Of a DNA stretch of 42,225 nt, positions 18,091 through 28,360 are shown piece by piece. The stretch is taken from NCBI GenBank assembly GCA_023091735.1, contig JALKBU010000409.1:1-42225 (forward strand), read 5' to 3'. A model generated the notes under the pieces. The model worked only from the letters and a program-made list of their open reading frames with translations. It was not told the DNA's origin and did no database searches. Each line of letters opens with the position of its first letter. Positions within the stretch are counted from its first letter, which is position 1. This DNA is from Trichomonas tenax (Eukaryota > Parabasalia > Trichomonadida > Trichomonadidae). The position numbers were made by a program, and so were the translations under genes.

Positions 18091-18924
18091 ATGGGCGTTT
18101 ATAAGACTTCTCTGATCACTCTCGCGCAGAGAACATCACGCACTGTCCCTGCTTTCCTCGAAAAGTGCTTCAAGTTCCTTCTCACCAAAGCCAATCTCTG
18201 CAACGACATTTTTAGGATTCCGGGCAACGAAAGAGAGATAGAAAGGCTCGTTGACGTGATAGAAGCATCCGGAGACGTCGTTTTATCAGCTAGCACATCA
18301 CCTCACGTTGTCGCATCACTTATTATGCGATTTTTGGAGCAGATTCCAAATCATATTTTGATTGATAAGAACGTTTCGAAATGGAAGGAAATACCAACAG
18401 TTAAAACTAATGACAAAGAACCATACATATATGTCAGACACTTCGTTAAAAAGCTTCCACCAACGAATTTGTTATTACTCTCGAGAATCTTCGCTTTCTT
18501 CAAGACATTCGCTAAATACGAGTCCATCACAAATGTTACCGCCCAACAAATCGCTGAAATTCTCGCTCCTGTTATTATAGTCGATAACGAAGATCGAGAT
18601 TACGTTACAAACCCAGAAATCGTCATGATTTTGCTTAAGAGCTACAAGAAGATCTTTTTAAACTGCTACTCGATCTCAAAGAAGAAGTTTTTGTCATCAA
18701 CAGATTACGAAGAATCATTTTTCAGGCTTATCAGCCAAGAATTCTTCAATACAACAGCCGCAAAAGGTCCAGCTAACATAACCCAGGAATCATTCGACAC
18801 AAAGAAAATGTTCCGTGTTATTGAATTGCAACAGCCAAATCTTGACAGATTGTTAGGAAATTTGTTATCAAGAGAACGCAGAGAGCATGCTCAAGCGAAT
18901 TCCACCAAGTTTTCACTCAAATAA
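18091..18924 (+). CDS. RhoGAP-domain protein (GTPase-activating protein)
   Basis: A 277-residue protein that is almost entirely a RhoGAP fold. TVPAFLEKCFKFLLTKANLC, then DIFRIPGNEREIERL with the arginine finger at Arg42, HVVASLIMRFLEQIPNHIL, LPPTNLLLLSRIFAFFKT and TAQQIAEILAPVIIV follow in the family order. It should speed GTP hydrolysis by a Rho/Rac-type GTPase and so affect actin and phagocytosis; trichomonads have many Rac-like proteins. No lipid-binding or coiled-coil partner domain is visible; the C-terminal 80 residues are charged. I take the Met at 18091; an upstream in-frame ATG at 18037 would add 18 residues and lies within the presumed promoter. Stop TAAAA gives a TAAA signal. Confidence 0.85.
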   Translation: MGVYKTSLITLAQRTSRTVPAFLEKCFKFLLTKANLCNDIFRIPGNEREIERLVDVIEASGDVVLSASTSPHVVASLIMRFLEQIPNHILIDKNVSKWKEIPTVKTNDKEPYIYVRHFVKKLPPTNLLLLSRIFAFFKTFAKYESITNVTAQQIAEILAPVIIVDNEDRDYVTNPEIVMILLKSYKKIFLNCYSISKKKFLSSTDYEESFFRLISQEFFNTTAAKGPANITQESFDTKKMFRVIELQQPNLDRLLGNLLSRERREHAQANSTKFSLK

Positions 18925-18986
18925 AAAGTGTTTATCATGCAGTTTAAAATTTTAAAATTATTATTATGCTAAAACAAAAACATTTA

Positions 18987-21254
18987 TTACAATTCTTCAT
19001 CAACATTAATATGTATTTCATCATGTTTTTCTTCTTCAGGCTCTAATTGCTGTTGAGCGAATCTTTCGCCTTCAGTTTTATGATAATGAGACTTTCTAAA
19101 TCCTAAAATATTAAATATAACAAAAGCAATAACAAAACATCCAATAACTAATAAATCTAAAGAGATTACCATTTCATTCTTCATCAAATCTTTGAAGCTT
19201 GATTGCATTACGTTGCAGTTCATTTTCTCAACTTTTTGGACTTCGTATCCAACATAAGTTGATAAACTATAATTCTTGTGAATATAAATTGTTGAAACAG
19301 GTTCAAATATTAAAATTGGATAAACATCTAAATTATTGAGTCCACAAACATGCACTGACTTCAAACTTGTGCAATTAATAAAGGCTCTATCTCCTATAAA
19401 TCGAAGATTTTCTGGTAAATTGATTTCCTTCAATGCTGAACATCCCAAGAAACAAAATGATGAAAGAATTTCAAGTGAATGAGGCAAATAAACTTTCTTT
19501 AGATTAACACATCCAGCGAAACACGAATCACCAATGTATTTGATGCCTTCTGGAATTATTGCTGTTTCAAGATTTGTCTGTTTGTAAAATGCACGAGAAG
19601 CAAATCCTAAAATAAATCCATCAGACATCAATTTTGGAATTGATTTTAATGAAGGATCGGATCTCAACAATTCATAATAATTTCCTCCGAGCTTTACATA
19701 TTTTTCGGTTTCAATACTAACCAATGGATATTTAATGAATGCTGTACTATCTATCATAACAATGGAAGGGGGAATCTTAACATCATTTAATTTTCTGCAA
19801 TTATGAAAAGCACCTTTATGTATTTCTTTCAAAGAATTTCCAAAATTTACTTCTTCAAGTTCTCTGCATTCGAAGAAAGCATTTGATGAAATAATTTCAA
19901 CATTTGAAAAATTAACCTTAACTAATTCGCGGCAATGACCAAAACAATTTCCTGAAACTGTTTTAGCTGAATAATTAACAGATTTAAGCTTTAAACAGTG
20001 CATAAATACGCATGGTTGTAATTTGCAATCAGTTGATTTTAAGTCTAAACTTTCTAAATTTCCACATTCCTTAAATGCATATCCTCCAATGAATTTAACT
20101 GACTGTGGAATAACAAGACTGCGCAACCCAGATCCATGAAATGCTTCATTTTCTATAACTTCAAGGCCTTCATTCAGTTCAATTTCTTCAACTTCAGAAT
20201 GCTCGAAACTTAATTTTCTGATGTATTTTACACTGCTCGGCAATATAAATTTTTTAACAGGTGTATTAGAGAATGCAAAGTATGATATTTCATTGACATA
20301 TGAAGGAATAATTACTTTTTCTTTCATTAATGATTTCAAACCACAATAAACTGTATTTCCTCCAATAATTAAACCATCGACATTCTTGAAATATTTATTA
20401 TTGATAAATGTAATATTGAGTCCATCAGCAATGCGATGGAACATCAATGGATTTATAAACTTAACGTTTGAGTGTAGTTCAAGTCCTGTTTTTGGAAAAG
20501 AATAAAATAAAATGCTAATTACATCAATTGTCTTATTTATTGTATCTGGAATAATTCCGAACGTAGTATTCGCTCTTATTGCTGCTGCATACTTTCCATC
20601 GAAGATGTCATAGATTATATCGTTATAATAATAAGATACAAAATAATTTGTTAATAAAGTGCAATTATTGAATACATATGAGCCTCTTATACAAAGAAAA
20701 TCAGTACAAACGACCTCTCGTAATGAAATACAATTATGAAAGGCATAATCTTCGATAATTGTGCAAGATTTAATATTAATAGACTCCAATTTAATGCAGT
20801 TGCGAAATGCATTTCTTCCTATTTGCTGTACAAATGATAAATTGATGAATTTCAATTTTGGACAAAATGAAAATGCTGATTCATTGATATAGTTCACAGA
20901 ACGTGGTAAAATAATGCTTTCGAGGGCTTCGCAATACTGAAAACACCGTAATTCTATCGATTGTAGATTATTTGGAAGTTTTATTGATTTTAAATTTTTT
21001 TGTGATAGAAATGTTTCATATTCAATTCGTTGGATATTGTCAGAAAGTTCTATTTCGACAAAATCTGTGTTCCTAAATGCCGTATTTGAAATATATGTAA
21101 ATTCATAATTCCGATTTTCGAATTTGATTGATGGTTTGAGAACAAATTTGGTTCCACTCGAATTAACTTTCACCAATCTCACGAATTTCGCGTCTTCGAT
21201 GTCCGCTGTGACGTCATCATTCGTCACCAAAAGCGAAATACACAACCAAAACAT
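18987..21254 (-). CDS. BspA-like leucine-rich-repeat surface protein with membrane anchor
   Basis: A 755-residue protein: short signal peptide (MFWLCISLLV), then some 25 repeats of about 23 residues of the Treponema pallidum-type LRR (TpLRR/BspA): patterns such as LKSIKLPNNLQSIELRCFQYC and LREVVCTDF, each ending in AF-x-x-C. A single transmembrane helix lies at about 695-719 (LDLLVIGCFVIAFVIFNILG) and a 36-residue acidic/glutamine-rich cytoplasmic tail follows. These proteins are the largest surface family of trichomonads and are implicated in host-cell and matrix attachment, though this copy's ligand is unknown. A TCATA initiator 16 nt upstream of the ATG supports expression and the start. 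It is fully open, unlike the other surface genes in the window. Confidence 0.92.
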   Translation of the reverse strand: MFWLCISLLVTNDDVTADIEDAKFVRLVKVNSSGTKFVLKPSIKFENRNYEFTYISNTAFRNTDFVEIELSDNIQRIEYETFLSQKNLKSIKLPNNLQSIELRCFQYCEALESIILPRSVNYINESAFSFCPKLKFINLSFVQQIGRNAFRNCIKLESINIKSCTIIEDYAFHNCISLREVVCTDFLCIRGSYVFNNCTLLTNYFVSYYYNDIIYDIFDGKYAAAIRANTTFGIIPDTINKTIDVISILFYSFPKTGLELHSNVKFINPLMFHRIADGLNITFINNKYFKNVDGLIIGGNTVYCGLKSLMKEKVIIPSYVNEISYFAFSNTPVKKFILPSSVKYIRKLSFEHSEVEEIELNEGLEVIENEAFHGSGLRSLVIPQSVKFIGGYAFKECGNLESLDLKSTDCKLQPCVFMHCLKLKSVNYSAKTVSGNCFGHCRELVKVNFSNVEIISSNAFFECRELEEVNFGNSLKEIHKGAFHNCRKLNDVKIPPSIVMIDSTAFIKYPLVSIETEKYVKLGGNYYELLRSDPSLKSIPKLMSDGFILGFASRAFYKQTNLETAIIPEGIKYIGDSCFAGCVNLKKVYLPHSLEILSSFCFLGCSALKEINLPENLRFIGDRAFINCTSLKSVHVCGLNNLDVYPILIFEPVSTIYIHKNYSLSTYVGYEVQKVEKMNCNVMQSSFKDLMKNEMVISLDLLVIGCFVIAFVIFNILGFRKSHYHKTEGERFAQQQLEPEEEKHDEIHINVDEEL

Positions 21255-21268
21255 TTTTTGGCAATTTT

Positions 21269-21273
21269 TATGA
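21269..21273 (-). promoter_or_regulatory. Initiator TCATA of the BspA-like gene
   Basis: TCA(+1)YW match on the minus strand with +1 at 21271, giving a 16-nt leader before the ATG at 21254. Confidence 0.6.
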
Positions 21274-21513
21274 AAATCATAACTTGTTGTTTCTTTATTT
21301 TGATTAAATATATATAAAAGCCAACTTTATGTGTAATTAATATATCTTTGTGCATTCATTTAGAGTAAGATCTGATATAGAAAATTGTTAAAATTAATGT
21401 GATTAACAGTGAAAAGTAACTGCTGAGGATATTGATTTGGGAAATCATTATGAATGCATAGTATTTTTAAAAAACTTTAACGGCATTATTATAGAAAAAT
21501 GATGTAATGGCAA

Positions 21514-21960
21514 TTAATCTGTGTTGCAACTTTTCGAGTGAACATAGAATAAGTCTGTAGTCTCGGAATAATAGTAGAACTCCAGTTCGTGATGGTTATA
21601 ATTTGGTATCTGCCATGCATCCTCTGGTAATGTATCTACATATTCATAGTCGCATGAGCGACAATAGGATTTATTCTTCAAATTTTCACTCCTGCTGACC
21701 CAACGGAGATTCTCTATATGAAAATCAGAGCGTATATGATTAATATGATCCACTTCTGGTAATTCATCCGGATTTGGAATGAATTGCTTAGCTATAATTC
21801 TATGCTTTAATCTACTTATGCTATCAATGCATACATAAACATGCCTTTCTGCCATGTAAATGTCATTGACAAGTTTATTGTCAGATTTCTTTCTTATCGT
21901 GTAAGGAAATTCTGTGCAAATTTCGTAATTTGGAAATTCGTTAAGTGTTGCGAATGTCAT
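21514..21960 (-). CDS. HNH endonuclease-like protein
   Basis: A 148-residue protein. Residues about 7-31 (NEFPNYEICTEFPYTIRKKS) resemble the beta-hairpin NUMOD4/AP2-like modules that precede phage HNH nucleases; residues about 58-98 (AKQFIPNPDELPEVDHINH, then HIENLRWVSRSENLKNK) form an HNH_3-type domain with the DHIN metal/His motif and ENLRWVS. A second part follows (YCRSCDYEYVDTLPEDAWQ) of unknown role with two cysteines. HNH proteins of this style are phage or homing-endonuclease derived and multiply in trichomonad genomes; whether this one still cuts DNA is uncertain because the usual second Asn of the motif is replaced by SDFH. No clear TCAYW initiator upstream. Confidence 0.75.
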   Translation of the reverse strand: MTFATLNEFPNYEICTEFPYTIRKKSDNKLVNDIYMAERHVYVCIDSISRLKHRIIAKQFIPNPDELPEVDHINHIRSDFHIENLRWVSRSENLKNKSYCRSCDYEYVDTLPEDAWQIPNYNHHELEFYYYSETTDLFYVHSKSCNTD

Positions 21961-22089
21961 GTCTTTATATAAAAGATAAAAAATAATTTTTTCAAAAATT
22001 AGCTTTATTGTTTAAAAGTGAAAATAATAAAATATACAACATTTCCTATATATTTATCATAATTTTAATTTGTGTAAAATTGAGAGGAC

Positions 22090-22338
22090 CTATTCAAAAG
22101 TTGGAACGAAATCTTCATAATGTATTCCTAAATTGACTGCTCTTGGAGAATTATCAGTAATCAAAAATCCATTTTTTGAATCACAAACTCCCAAAACTAG
22201 TTCATTTTGATCCATAACATATACCCAGTCATATATTATTCGGTATAACTCAATATTGTGCTCAGAAATTTTCTTAAGAGTCTCTGAAATCATTTGAGAG
22301 GAATAAAAATATTCTCGAAATAATTGATGAATTATCAT
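22090..22338 (-). CDS. Small protein of unknown function (82 aa)
   Basis: Not recognised. The sequence is moderately acidic, begins MIIHQLFREYFYSSQMIS and contains VYVMDQNELVLGVCDSKNG and GIHYEDFVPTFE. The argument for a real gene is a TCATTT initiator on the minus strand at 22351-22356, giving a 16-nt leader identical in length to that of the BspA-like gene. No signal peptide or membrane helix. It may be a shortened relic of a longer gene. Confidence 0.45.
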   Translation of the reverse strand: MIIHQLFREYFYSSQMISETLKKISEHNIELYRIIYDWVYVMDQNELVLGVCDSKNGFLITDNSPRAVNLGIHYEDFVPTFE

Positions 22339-22350
22339 TTAGGATATCAT

Positions 22351-22356
22351 AAATGA
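22351..22356 (-). promoter_or_regulatory. Initiator TCATTT of the 82-aa gene
   Basis: TCAYW match with +1 at 22354; the ATG follows 16 nt later at 22338. Confidence 0.5.
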
Positions 22357-22448
22357 CAATATTAATTTTTCCGTGAAACCATTCAATTTCGAAAATAATT
22401 TGTGATACCCCACACAAAAAATTGAATGATGTAAAAATAATTTTTAGA

Positions 22449-23898
22449 TGCAACTTATCTTATCTGCTGGACCTGGCTATGCTAGGAGGTCAAAACCCTT
22501 GAAGCAATTTTCCCGCACAATGCAGGATTTTGACATTCCATCTACCAGAAAACACCGGAAAAATATTGTATACGGATTTAATACCAGATTGCCCAGTTGA
22601 TACTTATGCCGGAGTATTTCACTCCAGTTCTGTTTGCAGAATCAAAAAGAGTTGTTGTCAAACTTGACCGTGAGAGTGTTAAACTTATTCAGGATTTTAA
22701 CAAGATAAACTCATCGTTAAAACAAAAGTTCAACCCCGGAATCAATAAAAATCCGCTTGAATTTCAATTTATAGATTATGAAATTATCAAGTCCCCAGAT
22801 ATTGAATTAAACAATGAAAATCAGCCAGTCTGGTGGAACAACATCTTCTCATATGAATCAATAAATCCGGATGATGTTGGTAAATTAAATAGAGCAGAAA
22901 TTATCACATCTTCTGCCTTACAAACTCATGCATCACAATTCAATGATATTATCAAACATTTCCTTTCGAACTGTTGTATAAATTATATTACATTTTCACT
23001 AGAACACATAATAGTTATGGTATTGTCTCTAGCGAAATATTCAGTTGACAACATAAAGAAATGGTCTAAAGAAGGAAATATATTTCAAGAACAGTTTACA
23101 AACAAAAGAATAATTAAATGCATTATCAAGTCTTTACGAGGCGATGTCTACAAATACGAAAGATGTAACTACAAAAGCGCTTTATTATTGACTTCGATCG
23201 AGGGAAGATTAGCATCTTTCATTGATAATAAACAATTAAACGGAGTGATTGTTACCAAAATTATTGCTGGAGAGCAAGCATTGAAATTGCTAGAGGATTT
23301 TAAATCATACGCCAAACACTATCTGTATCATGTAACTCACGGAAACACTGAGAAAATAAGAAAGTGGTTCGATAAAAAGCCAAGCAGAGAAGAGCTCATT
23401 GAGTATTTGAGTGATTTTGCTTCTCGTAATGATTTTCAAATTAAAGTCGCAGATAAAATTGAACGTGACATGTTATTCAACTGTACAATTCCTTCGTTAT
23501 TAAGATTTACACTGCAATTCTGGCCATTGATAAAATTGCTGATCGCAGGATGTCCCTACAATGCATATAATGCCGATGAATCGCAGGCCAAACCGCATCA
23601 GGGACGAATATTGACTCTAACGCGAAAGCTACAGGAGAACCTCGCTCCAGAAGGACTTAATATCGAGCACATTTCAGTAATGTGCTGCTACAGCGCAAAT
23701 GGAATTGCAATGCCACTTCTTATCATAGTTCCAGGTCTCAAGAATTTTCCAATGAAATATAAACAATATGAAGGTGTTGCATTCTTTTGCTCGACAGAAA
23801 AAGGCTACATGACAATAGAATCATTCTATGCTTGGTGCCAATTATTCGTTCAACATATCAATTTAGTCCGAAATGGTGAATCCACCGCCAAAATTTAG
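22449..23898 (+). pseudogene. DDE_1 (pogo/Tigger-like) transposase, truncated
   Basis: The main frame from the ATG at 22606 (430 residues) carries the start of a DDE_1 catalytic domain: YNADES with the first catalytic Asp near residue 324, HISVMCCYSANGIAMPLLII and GYMTIESFYAWCQLFVQHI. It stops at 23898 just before the expected second Asp (DG-x-x-SH), so two of three catalytic residues are missing. Upstream, another frame from the ATG at 22449 (MQLILSAGPGYARRSKPLKQ) appears to be the N-terminal part, shifted by an indel near 22590. No terminal repeats of its own were found; the inverted-repeat element beginning at 23994 lies just beyond and may have removed the 3' end. Confidence 0.75.
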
Positions 23899-23993
23899 CA
23901 ATTTTTCAAGTGAACGATAAAAATTATTGAAAAATCAATATAATTGCTTTATTAGCAATCTTCAATACCCAAAAAATACGTTGAATTATTCAA

Positions 23994-25790
23994 TGGAGTT
24001 TAATCGAATAAAAAACTGTATTGGAATAAAGGTGACTTTATGCGAATAAAGTGGATTTGGAATCAAACCCTATTTTGGAATAACCGCCAATTTGGAATAA
24101 TGACGGTTATTCCTAGACCTGTCACCTTTCTGCAACTTGACGCATCCGTAAACTATTCAATCTCACTTTTTGTTCGGTCGGACAACATTTTGGTTGATTT
24201 AACATCATATTCTTCTTTAAGTCCTTTTGTATCTTTGATTTCATCAAAGAAAATCATAATTTTCATTCCGGTTACCGAGATATAATTCGCATCTTTGTTC
24301 CAGTTTGAAACCATGGTATTATCTATTGTTGACGTATGCTCTATATTCTATATGTATCAACGCCACCATCCAAGCACGTCATTGTCTGTAAGACCCAAAT
24401 CTCGAAAAATTTATCTTTTTCTACAGTGTGTATTGAAAAGATCTGATACGCTACAATGATACACATCAGCATCCCTATGCAAAGTCACTATTCAGAATGC
24501 TCAAAACGTCACAATGATGCACGTTTATAATATATGCGAAATACAACAATTCGATTTTAAGAAACAACTAACTCACAAATACATTAACTGTGTTACGCTG
24601 TATGATTTGTGTATAGTAAGTGCACATAAATATACTTTTCGATATTTTGCTTTATTAAATTAATTGAGCTCGTCTTTAATATCATTGGATTTACATTATT
24701 TGTTTCTTTTAATGAATATTATCTTATTGTATAATGAATTACAACCCAAAATATTCACACAAAAAATCAAATGCACATATATAGATCAACTGACAATATG
24801 CATTTTATATATAGAATATATAGAAAAACAGTATATATGAGCTATAAAACATGTTTATTCAAAGATATGATAAAAATCTAAATTAGGAATATATACATTT
24901 TGGGCATCCATCGGTTTCTTCAATTGCACATATTCTCCCAACGTATGTAATTTCAATTCTAGATATAAATGTTAGCTATAGGATGTTTGATTTTTTTTGA
25001 ACATTGAAAAGTATAAAGAGTCTTATGTATGTAATGAAACAATATTCTAACGCACGTTAGAAATGTAACTATACCGAGTAATAGCCAATAAATTGACCAA
25101 ATTTTTTTGCGAATTTTATATAATTGAAATAGAACAGCTAAATAGAAGCCAACATGCTTAGCACATATAGGATAACAAAATTCTGATAGTATGTATCATG
25201 GAAGCGTGTTATTAAAAATTGGCAATATTTAAAAACAAGCCCATGATTGCTGTAATACGGAGATTTGGTAGGATCTACGCTGCTTCTGCTTTGGCTGTCA
25301 CTAAAAATCCGTGTTAGTTGATAAAAATATGAAATCGAAGGTTTGCATTATTATGAAATTGTTCGAGATATGATTTGACAACGTAATATGCAATTGCTAT
25401 AGCCAAGCTATCGTGTGTCAACTGCATTCTGTCGGTTTCGTTGTTTTGACGGACTTTGATTTGTATCTCATGCTGGCCAACTTGAATCGACTCGGCTTAA
25501 GACTCTTATCATCTCCACAAGATGGAGTATCTGTGGTGCAAGTATGGTGAGCAGGCTTCAACGAGAAGCAAGAATCACCAAAAGTGACTTGTCAATGACA
25601 TTACATTTTGGCCCTCTCAAATCTCGCCGGCAAAAGTATTCAATTTTTTCGAGCTTCCGCAACTTGACGCATTGGCTCTCAATTTTGAGAGGATTTGTAA
25701 AGTTGCGTCATGTTGAAGAGACCGCTCAAGTCCTATTTATTCCAATAAAGTTTTTTATTCCAATAAAGTTTTTTATTCCATTAAACTCCA
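23994..25790 (-). mobile_element. 1797-bp DNA transposon with 37-bp inverted ends, decayed
   Basis: TGGAGTTTAATSGAATAAAA marks both ends: 23994-24030 and 25754-25790 (reversed) match at 35 of 37 positions. The flanking 9-mers ATTATTCAA and ATTTTTGAA agree at 7 of 9 positions, a possible degenerate target duplication. The minus strand keeps gene debris: an ATG at 25710 just inside the right end (MTQLYKSSQN, then a stop), a frame around 25320-25475 with MQLTHDSLAIAIAYYVVKSY, and a C-terminal 53-codon frame at 24153-24314. The superfamily is not recognised. Confidence 0.7.
24153..24314 (-). pseudogene. C-terminal remnant of the transposon's own protein
   Basis: A 53-codon frame beginning MVSNWNKDAN and ending RTKSEIE. 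Charged composition (FFDEIKDTKGLKEEYDVKS) argues for former coding sequence; it lies inside the left end of the 1797-bp element and is the distal part of the minus-strand gene that starts near 25710. Confidence 0.5.
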
Positions 25791-25912
25791 ATTTTTGAAA
25801 AAGAACAATCATTTCATTATATTTCATTTTGTAGATGCTTTTTAATCGAAGAAAAGTTTTACAAATAACGAACAATTATCGTACATTTTTTACAATTTTC
25901 TAAAAATTCAAA

Positions 25913-27049
25913 ATGTTGCCTGTTCGAAGAATTGGCAGCACGAGGAAATTCAATTTATTAAAAATCCAAAAGCCCGTGTTATCGCAAATGAACCGCTTTA
26001 GGATATCAAACTCCTGCTCTTTCAGACTTAAAACTCTCGAACCGATAGATTTAACACAAGAAGGCGCGCTTTTAAACGACGACAACGTCATATTCACAAT
26101 CAAAATACTGTCTAATTGGGGCGATCCAGGGTTTATTTGCTGCTCATATTTACAATTTTTATCCGGCGATAGAAGACCATTGAATCCTGTTAAAATGATG
26201 TCGGCTCCGAAGCTTGGGGAATCAGTCCTCAACAAACTCAGCGGCGATATGGTGAAAGAAAATGACAAAATGTGGCGTATAACTTGGCCACCGGACGAAG
26301 ACGACATTATTTTGATTATATTCATGTTCCAGAAACATCAGAAACCATCATTTGTAAGAATTTGGAATCCTCAGAACAACATGGAACAATCTGTTAAAGA
26401 TATCGAAATTTACAATGGTGAAACATTGATTAGCAAGGAGGAAATACCAAAGGGATTCGGAAAGGATATTCCTGTGGCGGTGAAACAGGAATATTCAATA
26501 AAACCATCAGAATCAACGCAGTATCTCCAGACGCTCTTCCCGCAGCTCGCTCCTGCCATTGCGCCTGGTGACCTCTTCGGACAGTATCCAACATTCAAGC
26601 TAAGAAAAGTTTCGTTTGAAATTCTTCAAAATTACGGTAATGATAAGGTTTTCGGTCTGAGTGCGATTATATTCGTCAACGATAAGAAAGAGATTATCAC
26701 GCGCGATGAAATTAATAAAGTGTTAGTCGACAATTGCTCGGATTTCACGGTTCCTTTGCAATTAATTCCACAAAACAAGGATCCTTCGGAAAAGTGTACA
26801 TTTGTTGCTCACACATCGTTTGAGAAGCACCCAATGATTACATTTTTCTTCGAACAGACTGTTATTCTTCAAAAAATTATAATAAGAAATTTGGATGTTG
26901 GTCCAAGTGGCTTCGATTGCGAAGTATCACGCTTAAGAGTCTTCACCAATGATAGATGTGAATGGATTGGAAAAGTTTTGTGTACGAGATTGAAAGATGG
27001 ACACAAACCACCGCCATGTGTCATCTACATACTCCCGTCCTTCTATTGA
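25913..27049 (+). CDS. KATNIP (KIAA0556, DUF4457) domain protein
   Basis: A 378-residue protein. Residues 65-74 (ILSNWGDPGF) and 149-172 (RIWNPQNNMEQSVKDIEIYN) match the core of the DUF4457 domain, whose typical features are a SNWGDP motif, an RIWN-N motif and a DIEIY-x-(D/G) strand; a second, weaker unit may cover about 215-370 (RKVSFEILQNYGND, IIRNLDVGPSGFDCEVSRLR). In animals KATNIP binds katanin and sits at ciliary basal bodies and on microtubules, and the protein is about 1600 residues; this is a short version. A role at the flagellar basal bodies of a four- or five-flagellated cell is a reasonable inference. The start is the ATG at 25913, soon after the transposon end; stop TGA followed by TAATATAT. 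Confidence 0.75.
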   Translation: MLPVRRIGSTRKFNLLKIQKPVLSQMNRFRISNSCSFRLKTLEPIDLTQEGALLNDDNVIFTIKILSNWGDPGFICCSYLQFLSGDRRPLNPVKMMSAPKLGESVLNKLSGDMVKENDKMWRITWPPDEDDIILIIFMFQKHQKPSFVRIWNPQNNMEQSVKDIEIYNGETLISKEEIPKGFGKDIPVAVKQEYSIKPSESTQYLQTLFPQLAPAIAPGDLFGQYPTFKLRKVSFEILQNYGNDKVFGLSAIIFVNDKKEIITRDEINKVLVDNCSDFTVPLQLIPQNKDPSEKCTFVAHTSFEKHPMITFFFEQTVILQKIIIRNLDVGPSGFDCEVSRLRVFTNDRCEWIGKVLCTRLKDGHKPPPCVIYILPSFY

Positions 27050-27829
27050 TAATATATTTTGTTGTTTTGTTACTTTAATATGTTGTATTTAAAGATTATA
27101 GAAATATTTTAAATCTATGCAAGTTAATACTACCAATATACTGGCAATGGAAGATAGTTTACGAATCAATGTTCACACAACTTTCAACCTTAAAAATATG
27201 GCATCAATTTTTTAAAACTTAAAATGAGCCTTTGGCATTATAGAACATGAATTACAAACAGGAGATAAAGCAAAATCCGATTACTAATCAATAAGTTATC
27301 ATTCGTTATTTTTTTCTTAAAAATTTTATTGCTAATTTATATGTAATGACTCGAATATTATAATATACTCAACGCAGAAATGTAAATAATCAAATTGATT
27401 ATGGTCATTATTCATGATGAATTCTTTGTTATCGATTTATGAAGATATATCAATGAATAAATGTGTCACATCAATATTTTATCATAAGTAGAGATCAGGT
27501 TATACATTAATTTGGCTTTGTAAGCATATTTTGATATCCTTGATGAATATCTTTAATAAAACACAAAAGTTTGATTAAAAATAGCCTTAGCGTCTTATGG
27601 AGTGACAAATCCTTAGTGATATTAAAGCAATTGCTTTTTGTAGCTTTTCATTTCTTTGGTAGCATTTATTACATTATAGAGCTCTAATTATTATCATCCA
27701 AGAAATATAAATGCATTTATAATATACAGCATCCTTTGCTATAGGTATGTATAAACAAAAAATGTTGTTCATTATAAAGAAAATCTAAAATATTTGATCA
27801 AAAATGCTGCTTAAAAATAGTTGAAAATA
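27050..27829. other. Intergenic, about 780 bp
   Basis: AT-rich, no gene or repeat recognised. Confidence 0.5.
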
Positions 27830-27840
27830 TTTACATGACA
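27830..27840 (+). promoter_or_regulatory. TTTACRYGWCA motif before RNase H2C
   Basis: TTTACATGACA ends 13 nt before the ATG at 27854. No TCAYW initiator is visible here, so this motif may help set transcription. Confidence 0.4.
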
Positions 27841-27853
27841 AAATTATAATTAC

Positions 27854-28192
27854 ATGCCAAAAGCAAAAAAAATGAGTGTTAAAGTCGAATGGGTCCCTGG
27901 ACGTCTTCCAACCGACCACGAAGCGAATGTTGCCGCGTATTTCGACTCAAGGGTCAAACAGATGGACAATGGTTATATGATTGGATTCTTTAGAGGAAGA
28001 GAATTATGCGGAAAAACACTTGAAATACCAGAAGGATATAAATCAAAGATAGTGAAGATCGAAAACAGCCAAATTAGTGATCATATGCAAGTTTCTAAAA
28101 TTACAATGTGGGATTTAAACAAAATACAACTTGACAAAGCTGCAGATTTCTTTGATATGGTTGAGATCTCCAATGTTCTTGCTGAAGATTGA
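27854..28192 (+). CDS. Ribonuclease H2 subunit C
   Basis: A 112-residue non-catalytic subunit of RNase H2, which removes ribonucleotides and RNA from RNA/DNA hybrids in the nucleus. The family signature FFRGRELCGKTLEIPEGY at residues about 45-62 matches the FRGR-x-L-x-G-x-x-(V/I)-P-x-G core, and ITMWDLNKI matches the later F-T-x-W-x-(L)-x-x-(I) strand; the protein ends ISNVLAED. YF near the N-terminus (NVAAYF) corresponds to the family's RFF/YF position. Length is near that of fungal and animal subunits with the loop between the two motifs shortened. A second in-frame Met at 27872 is an alternative start. A duplicated copy of its last 21 codons lies at 29551. Confidence 0.8.
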   Translation: MPKAKKMSVKVEWVPGRLPTDHEANVAAYFDSRVKQMDNGYMIGFFRGRELCGKTLEIPEGYKSKIVKIENSQISDHMQVSKITMWDLNKIQLDKAADFFDMVEISNVLAED

Positions 28193-28360
28193 ATTGAACT
28201 CTTATATCAAATATCGAAAATTATACTTTATTATAATTTCTTTTTTAATCTACTATATCCCATATGTATACATCATATATTGTATGAATAAAGGATTTTA
28301 ATAATTCCAAGAGCATTTAATTTTTTTGAATATTTTTATTAAAATGACAAAAAATGATTT

